A stretch of 64,000 nt of DNA from Polynucleobacter yangtzensis (lineage in GTDB: Bacteria > Pseudomonadota > Gammaproteobacteria > Burkholderiales > Burkholderiaceae). A program made the translations under genes and the position numbers. The stretch lies in the NCBI RefSeq assembly GCF_001595965.1, contig NZ_LOJI01000035.1:71770-135769 (forward strand), in the 5' to 3' direction. The notes under the pieces were generated by a model. The model did not search any database. It was not told the origin of the DNA and worked only from the letters and a program-made list of their open reading frames with translations. Below are positions 25,940 through 36,321 of the stretch, piece by piece. Numbering within the stretch: the stretch's first letter is position 1; every line of letters starts with the position of its first letter.

Positions 25940-28372
25940 ATGCCTGGCCACTTATTACTACCCTCTGAACCCATTCAACTACCTTTACTCCCATTAAGGG
26001 ACGTAGTTGTATTTCCTCATATGGTGATCCCTTTGTTTGTGGGTCGCCCTAAATCCATTAAAGCCCTCGAAGCTGCTATGGAAACTGGCAAAAATGTCCT
26101 TTTAGTGGCTCAAAAAGCGGCCGCTAAGGATGAGCCTGTTATTGAAGATCTGTATGAGGTTGGCTGTATTGCCAACATTTTGCAAATGTTGAAATTGCCT
26201 GATGGCACTGTCAAAGTATTGGTTGAAGGTGTTCAGCGTGCTGAAGTGAGTCAAATTGAAGATAGCCTTGGCTACTTCAATTGTGAAGCAACACCAACAG
26301 CCATTAACGCTATCGATGCGCATGAAACAGAAGCATTACGTCGCGCAATCATGGCTCAGTTCGATCAATACGTAAAACTCAACAAAAAGGTACCTCAGGA
26401 GATCCTGTCTTCATTAGGTGGGATCGATGATCCAAGCCGCTTAGCCGACACCATTTGCGCACACTTACCAGTAAAGCTTGAGCAGAAACAGCGCTTGCTT
26501 GAAATGACTGATGTTGTCCAGCGCTTAGAAAGCTTGTTAGCTGATCTCGAAAGTGAGATTGATATTCTTCAGGTAGAGAAACGTATTCGTGGACGTGTAA
26601 AGCGTCAGATGGAAAAGAGTCAACGCGAGTACTACTTGAATGAGCAAGTTAAAGCAATTCAGAAAGAATTAGGTGAAGGCGAAGAGGGTGCTGATCTAGA
26701 AGAACTAGAGAAGCGCATTAAAGCTGCACGTATGCCTAAGGAGGCTTTGAAAAAAGCAGAATCCGAACTCAAGAAGTTAAAATTAATGTCACCCATGTCT
26801 GCTGAGGCAACGGTTATCCGTAACTTTATCGACACGCTGGTGAATTTGCCTTGGAAGAAAAAAACCAAGATTAATAATGACCTCACCAATGCTGAAAAAG
26901 TATTGGATGAAGATCACTACGGTTTGGACAAGGTTAAAGAGCGTATCTTGGAGTACCTTGCAGTTCAACAACGAGTTGATCGTGTAAAGGCGCCGATACT
27001 TTGCTTGGTGGGCCCTCCAGGCGTTGGTAAAACTTCGCTTGGTCAATCCATTGCACGCGCCACGAACAGAAAGTTTGTGCGCATGGCTTTAGGTGGAGTC
27101 CGTGATGAATCCGAGATTCGTGGTCATCGCAGAACTTACATTGGTTCAATGCCTGGCAAAATTCTGACAAGCCTTACTAAGGTTGGTGTTCGTAATCCTT
27201 TGTTCCTCTTGGATGAAGTTGACAAGATGGGCATGGATTTCCGCGGAGATCCGGCTAGTGCCTTGTTGGAGGTTTTGGATCCAGAGCAAAACCATACATT
27301 CCAAGATCACTATGTTGAGGTAGATTTTGACCTCTCTGATGTTATGTTTGTGGCGACCTCGAATTCATTGAATATTCCAGGTCCTCTATTGGATCGTCTA
27401 GAAATTATTCGTTTGGCTGGTTATACGGAGGATGAAAAAACTAGTATTGCCGTTAATTACTTGATTCCTAAACAAATCAAAAATAATGGCTTGAAAAAAG
27501 ACGAACTCAAGATTGAAGATAGTGCCGTGCGGAATATGATTCGCTACTACACACGCGAAGCTGGTGTACGTTCTTTAGAGCGTGAAATTAGCAAGATCTG
27601 CCGTAAGGTAGTCAAGCTCTTGCTCTTGAAAAAAGAGGCGGCTCCAGTTGTTGTGAATGCGGATAACTTAGAGAAGTTCCTTTCAGTTCGCATGTATGAC
27701 TTTGGTTTAGCTGGCAAAGAAAATCAAGTCGGTCAAGTCACTGGTTTGGCTTGGACTGAGGTGGGAGGTGATTTGCTCACCATTGAAGCTGCTGTAATGC
27801 CTGGTAAAGGGGTTATTACTCGCACTGGCTCTATAGGTGATGTAATGAAAGAATCAGTGGAGGCGGCTCGAACTGTTGTTCGTTCTAGAGCTAAGCGCCT
27901 AGGTATTGCCGATGAGTCTTTTGAGAAGAAGGATATTCATATCCACTTCCCTGATGGCGCAACACCTAAGGATGGTCCATCTGCAGGTATCGCAATCACA
28001 ACAGCCTTGGTTTCAGTATTTACTGGCATTCCGATTCGATCGGATGTTGCCATGACTGGCGAAATTACTTTGCGCGGAGAAGTGCTTCCAATTGGTGGCT
28101 TGAAAGAAAAACTCTTGGCTGCCCATCGCGGGGGTATTAAGCTGGCCTTGATTCCGGAGGAGAACGTAAAAGATCTCATCGACATTCCAGATAATGTTAA
28201 AAATGCAATTGAGATAGTTCCCGTTCGCTGGATCGATAAAGTGCTGGAGTTGGCACTAGAGCGCATGCCAGAAGCGTTGCCAGACCCTACGCCGGAAGAG
28301 CTTGCTAAAAAGGCAGCAGAGGCCAGCAAGGCAAACGACAAGGGCGCAGCTGCAGACGTTCTTAAGCACTGA
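25940..28372 (+). CDS. lon: ATP-dependent protease Lon
   Basis: 810 residues (LonA type): N-terminal substrate-binding domain (about 14-210), coiled-coil region, AAA+ domain with Walker A GPPGVGKTSLGQ near residue 358, and C-terminal protease domain with the catalytic serine in PKDGPSAGIAI near residue 680 and a lysine about 43 residues on. It degrades misfolded and short-lived regulatory proteins. TTGGAGGA precedes the ATG. It has its own heat-shock-type promoter. Confidence 0.97.
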   Translation: MPGHLLLPSEPIQLPLLPLRDVVVFPHMVIPLFVGRPKSIKALEAAMETGKNVLLVAQKAAAKDEPVIEDLYEVGCIANILQMLKLPDGTVKVLVEGVQRAEVSQIEDSLGYFNCEATPTAINAIDAHETEALRRAIMAQFDQYVKLNKKVPQEILSSLGGIDDPSRLADTICAHLPVKLEQKQRLLEMTDVVQRLESLLADLESEIDILQVEKRIRGRVKRQMEKSQREYYLNEQVKAIQKELGEGEEGADLEELEKRIKAARMPKEALKKAESELKKLKLMSPMSAEATVIRNFIDTLVNLPWKKKTKINNDLTNAEKVLDEDHYGLDKVKERILEYLAVQQRVDRVKAPILCLVGPPGVGKTSLGQSIARATNRKFVRMALGGVRDESEIRGHRRTYIGSMPGKILTSLTKVGVRNPLFLLDEVDKMGMDFRGDPASALLEVLDPEQNHTFQDHYVEVDFDLSDVMFVATSNSLNIPGPLLDRLEIIRLAGYTEDEKTSIAVNYLIPKQIKNNGLKKDELKIEDSAVRNMIRYYTREAGVRSLEREISKICRKVVKLLLLKKEAAPVVVNADNLEKFLSVRMYDFGLAGKENQVGQVTGLAWTEVGGDLLTIEAAVMPGKGVITRTGSIGDVMKESVEAARTVVRSRAKRLGIADESFEKKDIHIHFPDGATPKDGPSAGIAITTALVSVFTGIPIRSDVAMTGEITLRGEVLPIGGLKEKLLAAHRGGIKLALIPEENVKDLIDIPDNVKNAIEIVPVRWIDKVLELALERMPEALPDPTPEELAKKAAEASKANDKGAAADVLKH

Positions 28373-28383
28373 AAATAGGGCGG

Positions 28384-28430
28384 TTTTCCGTTAAATTGAT
28401 CCTATCATTTGAAGTCGATTTAGCGGAAAT
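28384..28430. other. Long-stem hairpin after lon
   Basis: TTTCCGTTAAAT and ATTTAGCGGAAA form a 12-bp stem with one G-T pair and a loop of about 21 bases, directly after the lon stop. It is followed by TTTCCCCC rather than a T-run; it may end or stabilise the lon transcript. Confidence 0.4.
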
Positions 28431-28479
28431 TTCCCCCGAAATCCACGCATAGGTTACAATCTTACCTTGTAATATTTTG

Positions 28480-28555
28480 GGGCGCTTAGCTCAGTTGGTA
28501 GAGCGTCTGCCTTACACGCAGAATGTCGGGAGTTCGAGCCTCTCAGCGCCCACCA
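28480..28555 (+). tRNA. tRNA-Val (anticodon TAC)
   Basis: GGGCGCT...AGCGCCC acceptor stem with encoded ACCA, D-arm TTAGCTCAGTTGGTAGAGC, anticodon loop CTTACAC, T-loop TTCGAGC. 76 bases. A TACAAT -10-like element lies at 28455-28460. Confidence 0.97.
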
Positions 28556-28662
28556 AATTATTACCATCATTACCTCTTCTAAGCCTGCTCAGGCGTTTCA
28601 ATACCAAGCTCATTACCCGAGTACACTCCTAGTATTCATATTTTTTACTAGCGAACTTTTTC

Positions 28663-30126
28663 ATGTTTGATACCGTCCGTAAACACCAGCGAATTCTGCA
28701 ATTTGTATTAATGCTTTTGATTGTTCCGTCATTTGCTTTTTTTGGCATCTCAAGCTATTCCAGCTTTTTAGACAAAGAGACGGATCTAGTCAAAATCAAC
28801 GGCAAGCCCATTACTGCTCAAGAGGTAGATACAGCAGCTAAACGCCAAGCAGAACGAGTAGGTGGTAATGCGCAGATTGCTCAAAGCCTCCAATTTAGAC
28901 AGGCTATATTGAATGAGTTGCTGCAACAACGAATTTTAGGTTTTGCTGTTGGTGATCTTCGTTTGCAAGTAGGCAAAGAGGCTCTGGTTAAAAGCTTACA
29001 AAATATTCCACAGATTCGCGCTCTGTATAAGCAAGATGGTAGTTTTGATGACGCTCGTTTCAAGCAATTGCTAGCAAGCAATGGAATGAATGAAGAGCAG
29101 TTTTACGCTAGCCAAGCATTTGATTTAAAGATTGGTCAGCTGGTGAACTCAGTGGCGCGCACTGAAATCGGTAGCCCTAAATTATCTGAAATTATCTCAA
29201 CTCTATATGAGACGGAGCGTCAAGTGCAAGCGATGTCTTTTGATGCCAAGGATTACCTATCCAAAGTAAATCCTTCGCAAGAGGAGTTGCAAGCCTTTTA
29301 TACCGCAAATGCCAAGCTGTTTGAGAGTCCTGAGTATGTGGATGTTGAGTACATTGTTCTTAAAGCCGATCCAAAGGAAGATGCTAAGGTATTTAGTGAA
29401 AAGGCTGATCAGTTTGCCAACATGACTTATGACCAATCAGATAGTCTTAAGCCGGCCGCAGATAAATTGAAGCTGAATGTTCAAATTCAAAAGGGCGTAA
29501 CCCGCTCTGGCGCCTCTGGTGTTGCAAAGGATCACCCGCTAGCCAATCCAAAGGTTGTTCAATCTCTCTTTGGTGATGAGGCCGTTAAGAACAAACGCAA
29601 TACTGAAGCAGTGCAAACATCCCCAGGCGTATTTGTTTCTGCTCGAGTAGTAACTTTTCATCCTGCGCAAACGCTTCCATACAAAGATGTTGCTGCGGAA
29701 GTGAAGCGTCAAGTGAGTCAGCGTTTGGCTGAGAAGCTGGCAATTAATGCCGCTGCCGATCGTTATGCTGCATTAGAAAAGGATCCTAAAAGCGCATCAG
29801 GTTTTGCTAGCCCAGTTTGGGTTTCCAGAAATAAACCAGCTAATTTAGTTGGTGGTGCGCTTGATCAGATAATGTCCATTAGCCAAGATAAATTCCCGGC
29901 CCTCGTATCAGTTAGCAACCCTGGCGTTGGAGCCACCCTGTATCGTGTTGATCAAGTTCGTCAACCAACTGTTGTTGATGCCAAAGTTCATAAAGCACAA
30001 GCCCAACAAATCCAGGCTTTAGCAGCCCAGTCTGAGTTTGCAGGATTCATGGCTTACTGGAGGGATGTTGCTGGAGTGAAAGTAATCAATCCACTGAAGC
30101 CAATGTCATCTGGTTCCGGAAGCTAA
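28663..30126 (+). CDS. ppiD: PpiD/SurA-N domain periplasmic folding factor lacking the parvulin domain
   Basis: 487 residues. The N-terminus (FDTVRKHQRILQFVLMLLIVPSFAFFGI) is the single PpiD membrane anchor, and residues 40-215 are the SurA_N_3 chaperone domain. The C-terminal part (ADQFANMTYDQSDSLKPAADKLKL onward) matches the post-parvulin tail of PpiD. The parvulin domain that normally lies between them (around residue 235) is absent: no HILV, GGDLG or FGWHII motif is found. Usual length is above 600 residues. The reading frame is open throughout, so this is a clean deletion rather than decay. It should still act as an inner-membrane-anchored chaperone at the Sec exit. Confidence 0.82.
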   Translation: MFDTVRKHQRILQFVLMLLIVPSFAFFGISSYSSFLDKETDLVKINGKPITAQEVDTAAKRQAERVGGNAQIAQSLQFRQAILNELLQQRILGFAVGDLRLQVGKEALVKSLQNIPQIRALYKQDGSFDDARFKQLLASNGMNEEQFYASQAFDLKIGQLVNSVARTEIGSPKLSEIISTLYETERQVQAMSFDAKDYLSKVNPSQEELQAFYTANAKLFESPEYVDVEYIVLKADPKEDAKVFSEKADQFANMTYDQSDSLKPAADKLKLNVQIQKGVTRSGASGVAKDHPLANPKVVQSLFGDEAVKNKRNTEAVQTSPGVFVSARVVTFHPAQTLPYKDVAAEVKRQVSQRLAEKLAINAAADRYAALEKDPKSASGFASPVWVSRNKPANLVGGALDQIMSISQDKFPALVSVSNPGVGATLYRVDQVRQPTVVDAKVHKAQAQQIQALAAQSEFAGFMAYWRDVAGVKVINPLKPMSSGSGS

Positions 30127-30127
30127 G

Positions 30128-30760
30128 CTAGCTACCTTTAAGCATTGTTTGATATGGGGTCATAGCGCCCCATACGTTTTTAAAGAGAATGGTTTGTGCT
30201 TTTTCATTTGGATGAATGCGGTCAGCTTGGAATAGGCTGATATCGGATGCAACTCCACTTAAAAAGAAGGGGAGTAATTGCACTTTCTCTTGAGCCGCTA
30301 GTTTTGCATAAAGATCCTTAAATTCCCGGGTGTATTCTTGACCATAGTTTGGTGGAATCTGCATTCCGAATAGAAGTACTTTTGCCCCAGCTTGTTTACT
30401 CATTTGAATCATCTTGCGCAAATTCTTACTGGATTCTTGGATGGACAAACCGCGCAAGGCGTCATTTGCGCCTAGTTCAAGAAACACAATGCCAGGCTTT
30501 TTTTGCTCCAGCAGCTTGGGAAGTCGGGAAAGACCGCCAGAGCTTGTTTCCCCGCTGATGCTGGCATTAAACACATTCCATGGGCTGCTTTGTTTTTGAA
30601 GCTGCTCTTCCAATAGCTTGACCCAGCCAGATCCACGGACGAGACCGTATTCTGCAGACAGGCTATCACCCATCACCAAAATGGTCTGGTTTGTCTGAGC
30701 TAAGGTGCCAAATGAAATAAACAGGCAAAATAGAGCAATAGCCGACGTTAGGGCTTTCAT
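30128..30760 (-). CDS. tesA: Periplasmic GDSL arylesterase/lysophospholipase (TesA-like)
   Basis: 210 residues from the Met at 30760. Signal peptide KALTSAIALFCLFISFGTLAQ, then the SGNH-hydrolase blocks: LVMGDSLSAEYG (nucleophile Ser), a Gly in block II, ELGANDALRG (Asn in block III) and DRIHPNEKAQ (Asp/His in block V). It cleaves thioesters and lysophospholipids in the periplasm. The ORF-track start at 30799 adds 13 residues before the signal peptide and leaves only two bases to the divergent ATPase, so I prefer 30760. In E. coli tesA is likewise divergent from ybbA. Confidence 0.88.
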   Translation of the reverse strand: MKALTSAIALFCLFISFGTLAQTNQTILVMGDSLSAEYGLVRGSGWVKLLEEQLQKQSSPWNVFNASISGETSSGGLSRLPKLLEQKKPGIVFLELGANDALRGLSIQESSKNLRKMIQMSKQAGAKVLLFGMQIPPNYGQEYTREFKDLYAKLAAQEKVQLLPFFLSGVASDISLFQADRIHPNEKAQTILFKNVWGAMTPYQTMLKGS

Positions 30761-30801
30761 TTTTTTACTCAAGAAGCTCAACCCAATATATCGATTCATT
30801 T

Positions 30802-31476
30802 ATGAGTAATCCAGTAAAGGTCCTTAGTGCGATACATCTAGGTAAACAAGTTTTATCTAGCGACGGATCGTTAACTATTTTGCACGACATTAGCTTCGAT
30901 GTCTTTCAAGGCGAGAGTGTTGCCATTACAGGAGCGTCGGGTTCCGGTAAGAGCACCTTACTCAGTCTTTTGGCTGGATTAGATATTCCTTCTAGCGGTT
31001 GCGTTGAGCTGGTATCACAAAACCTAAGTGAATTGGATGAGGATGGTAGGGCGCTTTTGAGGGGCCAAAAAGTAGGGTTTGTATTTCAATCATTTCAATT
31101 ACTTTCACATCTAACGGCACTTGAAAATGTAATGCTGCCTGCCGAGCTCAATGGCTTGGATATGCCCAAGGAAAATGCCCTGCATTGGCTGGGGCAAGTA
31201 GGCTTACGGGAGCGCGCTAACCATTTCCCTAAGACCCTATCAGGCGGAGAGCAGCAACGTGTTGCGTTGGCAAGGGCTTTCATCATGAAGCCCGCCATCT
31301 TATTTGCGGATGAGCCAACTGGCAGCCTGGACGAGGCCAGCGGAAATAGGGTGATTGAGCTCCTTTTTGAGCTAAATCAGGCTAATAATTCAACCCTTAT
31401 TTTGGTTACCCACGACCAGGCCTTGGCTGATCGGTGCCAGCGGCAACTGCACCTTCAGGGCGGTCGCTTGCTGTAG
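30802..31476 (+). CDS. ybbA: ABC transporter ATP-binding protein (YbbA/LolD-like)
   Basis: 224-residue ABC ATPase. Walker A is GASGSGKST, the signature motif is TLSGGEQQRVALARA, Walker B is ILFADEPTG, and the switch histidine is in LILVTHDQAL. It belongs to the MacB/LolD group by sequence pattern and by being divergent from tesA, as E. coli ybbA is. The permease YbbP expected directly downstream is missing; purL follows instead. Substrate unknown. Confidence 0.85.
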   Translation: MSNPVKVLSAIHLGKQVLSSDGSLTILHDISFDVFQGESVAITGASGSGKSTLLSLLAGLDIPSSGCVELVSQNLSELDEDGRALLRGQKVGFVFQSFQLLSHLTALENVMLPAELNGLDMPKENALHWLGQVGLRERANHFPKTLSGGEQQRVALARAFIMKPAILFADEPTGSLDEASGNRVIELLFELNQANNSTLILVTHDQALADRCQRQLHLQGGRLL

Positions 31477-31485
31477 GCAAAACCT

Positions 31486-31491
31486 TATAAT
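31486..31491 (+). promoter_or_regulatory. Perfect -10 box immediately before purL
   Basis: TATAAT ends 6 bases before the purL ATG, so transcription would begin at or within a base or two of the start codon. No good -35 is seen at the right distance (TCGCTT at best), and no proper ribosome site is possible. Confidence 0.45.
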
Positions 31492-31497
31492 CTAGGG

Positions 31498-34400
31498 ATG
31501 TCTTTTTTCCACTTTTTGCCCGGCGCTGACGCGCTTTCCCCCTTCCGCCAACAACGACTTTTAGCGTCTTTGGCTGCTCAAGGGGTTGATCTTGAGTCTA
31601 TAGAGGCTCAATACCTTCATTTTATTTGGTCTGAGGCAGAGTTAGGCTCCAAGAATCAGGAAGTCATGGCAAGTCTATTGACCTACGGTCAGCCTTTTCA
31701 ATCCAAAATAAACCCAGGTAAATCCTTGTTTAGAAAAGGTAAAGCAGAGGACCAATCTGCGATTGTTATTCCTAGGTTTGGAACTGTTTCACCTTGGGCT
31801 AGTAAGGCAACTGATATTGCTCGTCAATGCGGATTGGATGTTCTGCGACTTGAGCGCGGTGTTCAGTTTTCATGGAAGAGCAAAAAGACTCTAACTCCAG
31901 AGCAAAAACAATTGGTGTTGGCTGCGGTCCACGACAGAATGACTGAAGCGGTTATCGATTCAACCGATGCGGCTAATGCTTTGTATCAATCTTTAGAGGA
32001 CAAGCCTTTAGCACGCATTCCAGTAATGACTGAGGGCAGAGCAGCTCTTGATAAGGCAAATCAAGATTTAGGTCTTGCCTTATCGGATGATGAAGTTGTT
32101 TACCTTGTAGAAAGTTTTACTCGTCTTCAACGCAACCCATCTGATGTTGAGTTGATTATGTTTGCTCAGGCAAATAGCGAGCATTGCCGTCACAAGATCT
32201 TTAATTCAAGCTGGACAATTGATGGCGATGATCAAGAACGCTCATTGTTCGCCATGATTCGCAACACTCATCAGCTACATCCAGAGGGTACGATTGTTGC
32301 CTACTCCGATAACTCTGCAGTAATGGCTGGATGTGAGGCAGAGACTTGGGCTCCCCAGGGTGCAGATCATCGCTATCAAAAAGATACGCGTTTAGTTCAT
32401 ACCTTAATGAAGGTTGAAACTCATAATCACCCCACAGCCATTGCGCCATTTCCTGGTGCTTCTACTGGTGCTGGTGGAGAGATACGCGATGAGGGTGCAA
32501 CTGGTGTTGGTGGTCGCCCTAAAGCAGGTCTTACAGGATTCTCTGTCTCTAATTTAAATATTCCAGGTACAGATCTTCCATGGGAAGCTGAGAAATATGG
32601 CAAGCCAGAACGCATTGCAACACCATTGCAAATTATGATTGATGGCCCCTTAGGTGGCGCTGCATTTAATAATGAGTTTGGTAGACCAATCTTAGGTGGA
32701 TATTTCCGTGTATTTGAGCAGACCTTAGATGGAACTCGTCGCGGTTATCACAAGCCCATCATGATTGCAGGTGGTATTGGTAGCATCGACTCAATTCATA
32801 CTGAGAAAAAAGCAATTCAAGCAGGGCATTTACTTATTCAACTCGGCGGACCTGGAATGCGTATTGGTATGGGCGGAGCTACTGGTAGCTCTGTTTCAAC
32901 AGGCACGAATACTGCAGATCTGGATTTTGATTCTGTGCAACGCGGTAATCCAGAAATGGAACGTAGAGCACAAGAAGTAATCAATGCTTGTCGTGCGCTT
33001 GGCGATCGCAATCCGATTGTTTCCATTCATGATGTCGGTGCAGGCGGATTATCAAACGCCTTCCCAGAATTAGCCGATGGCGCTGGCCTAGGGGCTGCTT
33101 TTAAACTCCGAAACGTGCCCCTTGAAGAAAGTGGCATGAGTCCTGCGGAGATTTGGTGCAACGAGTCTCAAGAGCGATATGTTTTAGCAATTGAAGCGAA
33201 AGATTTAGATTTATTTAAATCATTTTGCGAGCGTGAGCGCTGTCCATTTGCCGTTGTTGGAGAAGCAACTTCTGAGCGTCAGTTAACACTGAGTGATTCT
33301 AAGCAGGCTGCCGGCTCAGACGCTGCTTCACCAATTGATATGCCGATGGAGGTATTGCTAGGCAAGCCTCCGAAGATGCATCGAGACGTCAAACGTGTTG
33401 CGCAAGAGTTTAAAGAGCTAGACGTAACCGATGCTGATCTAGCCCAATCTATTGCTTGGGTATTACAGCAACCAACGGTTGCTAGTAAATCTTTCTTAAT
33501 TACGATTGGCGATAGAACTGTTGGCGGTCTTAATGCTCGTGATCAGTTTGTCGGTCCATGGCAGGTTCCTGTCGCTGACTGTGCCGTCACTATGATGGAT
33601 TACAAGGGCTATCGTGGCGAAGCGATGTCCATGGGAGAAAGAACTCCATTGGCGGTTATCGATGCTCCCGCAGCAGCCCGTATGGCTGTTGGTGAGGCCG
33701 TTACAAACCTTTTGGCTGCAGATATTGCAAATCTTCAGGGTGTGAAACTCTCGGCAAACTGGATGGCAGCATGTGGAGCTCCGGGTGAAGATGCCAAGCT
33801 TTATGACTCAGTTAAAGCTATTGGTATGGAGTTGTGTCCCGCTCTTGGAATCTCCATTCCAGTAGGAAAAGATTCCTTATCGATGTCCACTGCATGGCAA
33901 GATGGTAATGAGGCTAAAAAAGTAGTTGCTCCAGTCTCCTTGATTATTTCTGCATTTTCATCAGTGCAGGATGTTCGCAAGACATCAACTCCACTTCTGC
34001 GCTTAAAAGATCAAGCCGGATCTCCTTTGGAGACAGAGCTTATTTTGATTGATTTAGGTCGCGGTAAAAATCGCATGGCTGGAAGTATCTTGGCTCAAGT
34101 CCTAGACCAGTCAGGGAAAACGGCTCCGGATGTTGATCACCCAGAAGACCTCAAATCTTTAGCCTCTGCAATCATCGCGCTCCGTAAAGAAGGCAAGCTG
34201 TTGGCCTATCACGACCGTTCTGACGGCGGATTACTTGCATGCGTTGCAGAGATGGCTTTTGCTTCACATTGCGGCATTTCTATGAACGTCGATATGATTG
34301 CCATGGATGCAGGGCAGGAGCCAGATTACGGTGATGCTAAAAACTGGGCGCAACAGGTTTCAGGCCGCCGCCATGAGCAAACTATGCGCGCTTTATTCAA

Positions 34401-35535
34401 TGAAGAACTTGGTGCTGTTATTCAAGTTCGAAAAGAAGATCGTGACGCTGTATTTGCCACTCTCAGAAAATTAGGTCTCAGCGCTTTTAGCCATGTTATT
34501 GGTAAGCCAAATACCAACGGTCGTATTGAGATCTGGCGTGATGCCAAGAATATTTTTGCCGAGCCACGAGAAGTGCTGCAAAAAATGTGGGCTAACACTA
34601 GTTACCAGATTGCGCGCTTACGCGACAATCCAGCATGTGCCGATAGCGAATTTGCGCTCTTAGATAATATCGCGGACCCAGGCATGAGCCCGAAGCTCAC
34701 TTTTGATCCATCAGAAGATGTCGCAGCACCTTTTATTGCTAAAAATGCGCGTCCAAAGGTCGCCATTTTGCGAGAGCAGGGTGTGAATTCACATGTAGAA
34801 ATGGCTTACTCGGTTAACTGGGCTGGATTTGATAGCTATGACGTCCATATGTCCGACTTGCTTAGCGGCAAAGCAAAGCTTGAGGACTTTAGAGGTTTAA
34901 TTGCTTGCGGTGGCTTTAGTTATGGTGATGTGCTGGGCGCTGGCGAAGGATGGGCGAAAACTATTCTCTTTAATCAACAGCTACGCGATCAGTTCTCTGC
35001 ATTCTTTAATCGCCAGGATAGCTTTGCATTAGGCGTCTGTAATGGTTGCCAAATGATGAGCAATCTCTCCGGAATTATTCCGGGTGCTGAAGCATGGCCT
35101 AAATTTACTCGCAACCAATCCGAGCAGTATGAAGCTCGCTTGGTGATGGCAGAAGTCATGGCATCTCCATCGATCTTTACTCAAGGCATGGAAGGCAGTC
35201 AAATTCCAATTGCGATTGCACATGGTGAGGGTTATGCAAACTTTAGCCAACAAGGTAATCTTGAGCAGATTCAAAAGCAGGGATTAGCTTCTTTCCGGTT
35301 TGTAGATCATCAAGGTATTCCTACGGAAACGTATCCAATGAATCCCAATGGATCTCCCGGCGGCTTAACAGGCGTTACGACAGCAGATGGGCGCTTCATG
35401 GTCATGATGCCGCATCCAGAGCGTGTCTTTAGGGCTGTGCAGATGAGTTGGTGTCCACCAGAGTGGTTAGATACCCCTGATGGCGCTAGCCCATGGTTAC
35501 GCCTTTTCCGCAATGCACGACGTTGGGCTAAATAA
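31498..35535 (+). CDS. purL: Phosphoribosylformylglycinamidine synthase (large, single-chain)
   Basis: 1345 residues, the large gamma-proteobacterial-type enzyme: N-terminal PurS-like domain, linker, two AIRS-type ATP-binding halves ([15 protein letters not shown] and [24 protein letters not shown] mark the catalytic half), and a C-terminal class I glutaminase with the nucleophile cysteine in [10 protein letters not shown] and the His/Glu pair near MPHPERVFR. It converts FGAR to FGAM with glutamine and ATP in purine synthesis. The promoter-like TATAAT sits so close to the ATG that the mRNA may be leaderless. Confidence 0.97.
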   Translation: MSFFHFLPGADALSPFRQQRLLASLAAQGVDLESIEAQYLHFIWSEAELGSKNQEVMASLLTYGQPFQSKINPGKSLFRKGKAEDQSAIVIPRFGTVSPWASKATDIARQCGLDVLRLERGVQFSWKSKKTLTPEQKQLVLAAVHDRMTEAVIDSTDAANALYQSLEDKPLARIPVMTEGRAALDKANQDLGLALSDDEVVYLVESFTRLQRNPSDVELIMFAQANSEHCRHKIFNSSWTIDGDDQERSLFAMIRNTHQLHPEGTIVAYSDNSAVMAGCEAETWAPQGADHRYQKDTRLVHTLMKVETHNHPTAIAPFPGASTGAGGEIRDEGATGVGGRPKAGLTGFSVSNLNIPGTDLPWEAEKYGKPERIATPLQIMIDGPLGGAAFNNEFGRPILGGYFRVFEQTLDGTRRGYHKPIMIAGGIGSIDSIHTEKKAIQAGHLLIQLGGPGMRIGMGGATGSSVSTGTNTADLDFDSVQRGNPEMERRAQEVINACRALGDRNPIVSIHDVGAGGLSNAFPELADGAGLGAAFKLRNVPLEESGMSPAEIWCNESQERYVLAIEAKDLDLFKSFCERERCPFAVVGEATSERQLTLSDSKQAAGSDAASPIDMPMEVLLGKPPKMHRDVKRVAQEFKELDVTDADLAQSIAWVLQQPTVASKSFLITIGDRTVGGLNARDQFVGPWQVPVADCAVTMMDYKGYRGEAMSMGERTPLAVIDAPAAARMAVGEAVTNLLAADIANLQGVKLSANWMAACGAPGEDAKLYDSVKAIGMELCPALGISIPVGKDSLSMSTAWQDGNEAKKVVAPVSLIISAFSSVQDVRKTSTPLLRLKDQAGSPLETELILIDLGRGKNRMAGSILAQVLDQSGKTAPDVDHPEDLKSLASAIIALRKEGKLLAYHDRSDGGLLACVAEMAFASHCGISMNVDMIAMDAGQEPDYGDAKNWAQQVSGRRHEQTMRALFNEELGAVIQVRKEDRDAVFATLRKLGLSAFSHVIGKPNTNGRIEIWRDAKNIFAEPREVLQKMWANTSYQIARLRDNPACADSEFALLDNIADPGMSPKLTFDPSEDVAAPFIAKNARPKVAILREQGVNSHVEMAYSVNWAGFDSYDVHMSDLLSGKAKLEDFRGLIACGGFSYGDVLGAGEGWAKTILFNQQLRDQFSAFFNRQDSFALGVCNGCQMMSNLSGIIPGAEAWPKFTRNQSEQYEARLVMAEVMASPSIFTQGMEGSQIPIAIAHGEGYANFSQQGNLEQIQKQGLASFRFVDHQGIPTETYPMNPNGSPGGLTGVTTADGRFMVMMPHPERVFRAVQMSWCPPEWLDTPDGASPWLRLFRNARRWAK

Positions 35536-35546
35536 TCTTTCTATAG

Positions 35547-36302
35547 ATGGAACCGGTTACATTTTCTGAAAGTGGCGGCATCCGCTATCTTCACTTTGGT
35601 ACAGAATTGATTCAAGGGGCAATGCGCTTGCGCGACCCTGATGAGATTTACCTTGAGTACAACCAGCAGATGATGGCCTGGTTATTGTTTTTGGAGACTA
35701 AACCTGGGATGCGGATTGCTCAATTAGGTTTGGGTACTGGTGCATTGACCAAATTTCAGCATCGTTATTGCCCAGCAGTGAAGACTACGGTTGTTGAGCT
35801 CAATCCTGCAGTTATCGTTTCGGCTAGATCGATGTTTTTTACGCCTGATGACGATCGTAAATTAGAAACACTTCAAACTGATGCAAAACAGTTTGTGAAA
35901 GTTAAGAAATATAAAGGTCTGTTTGATGCCGTCCAAGTTGATTTATATGATGCAATATGTGATGGCCCAGCGGCAAGTTCCCTAGAATTTTATAAAGGTT
36001 GCTTCAATATCCTTAAGGGACCAGGTGTAATGACTGTGAATTTATTTTCACGTCATAAAAGTTTTGAAGTGAATCTAAAGAACATATGCGAAGCATTTGA
36101 TAATAGGGTTCTGTTATTTCCCGAATCTCACGATTGCAATGTCGTTGCCATCGCTTTCAAGGGCCCTAAACTTGAGGCTGAATGGAAAGATGTCTCAAAG
36201 CGAGCTAAATTGATTCTTGAGAAAACTGGGTTACCTACCAATAAGTGGGTTTCCGGCATCAGTCGCGAGAATGCACGCCAAGAATCAAAGCTTTCTATTT
36301 AA
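35547..36302 (+). CDS. Spermidine-synthase-like protein
   Basis: 251 residues with the SpeE-type Rossmann fold: IAQLGLGTGALTKF is the cofactor-binding glycine loop, VVELNPAVI the acidic second strand, and FDAVQVDLYDAICDGPA aligns with the active-site D-S-T-D-P-x-G-PA region of spermidine synthases, but only partly. The altered active site and absence of speD nearby make true aminopropyl transfer uncertain. It starts 11 bases after purL and no ribosome site is evident. Could be a diverged methyltransferase-like protein. Confidence 0.65.
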   Translation: MEPVTFSESGGIRYLHFGTELIQGAMRLRDPDEIYLEYNQQMMAWLLFLETKPGMRIAQLGLGTGALTKFQHRYCPAVKTTVVELNPAVIVSARSMFFTPDDDRKLETLQTDAKQFVKVKKYKGLFDAVQVDLYDAICDGPAASSLEFYKGCFNILKGPGVMTVNLFSRHKSFEVNLKNICEAFDNRVLLFPESHDCNVVAIAFKGPKLEAEWKDVSKRAKLILEKTGLPTNKWVSGISRENARQESKLSI

Positions 36303-36321
36303 ACTTTCATCAATCAAAGAC

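Noticed and set aside
27937-28341. 134-residue minus-strand ORF inside lon
   Set aside because: It is antisense to the strongly conserved Lon protease domain, has a Ser-rich low-complexity translation, and shows no family motif.
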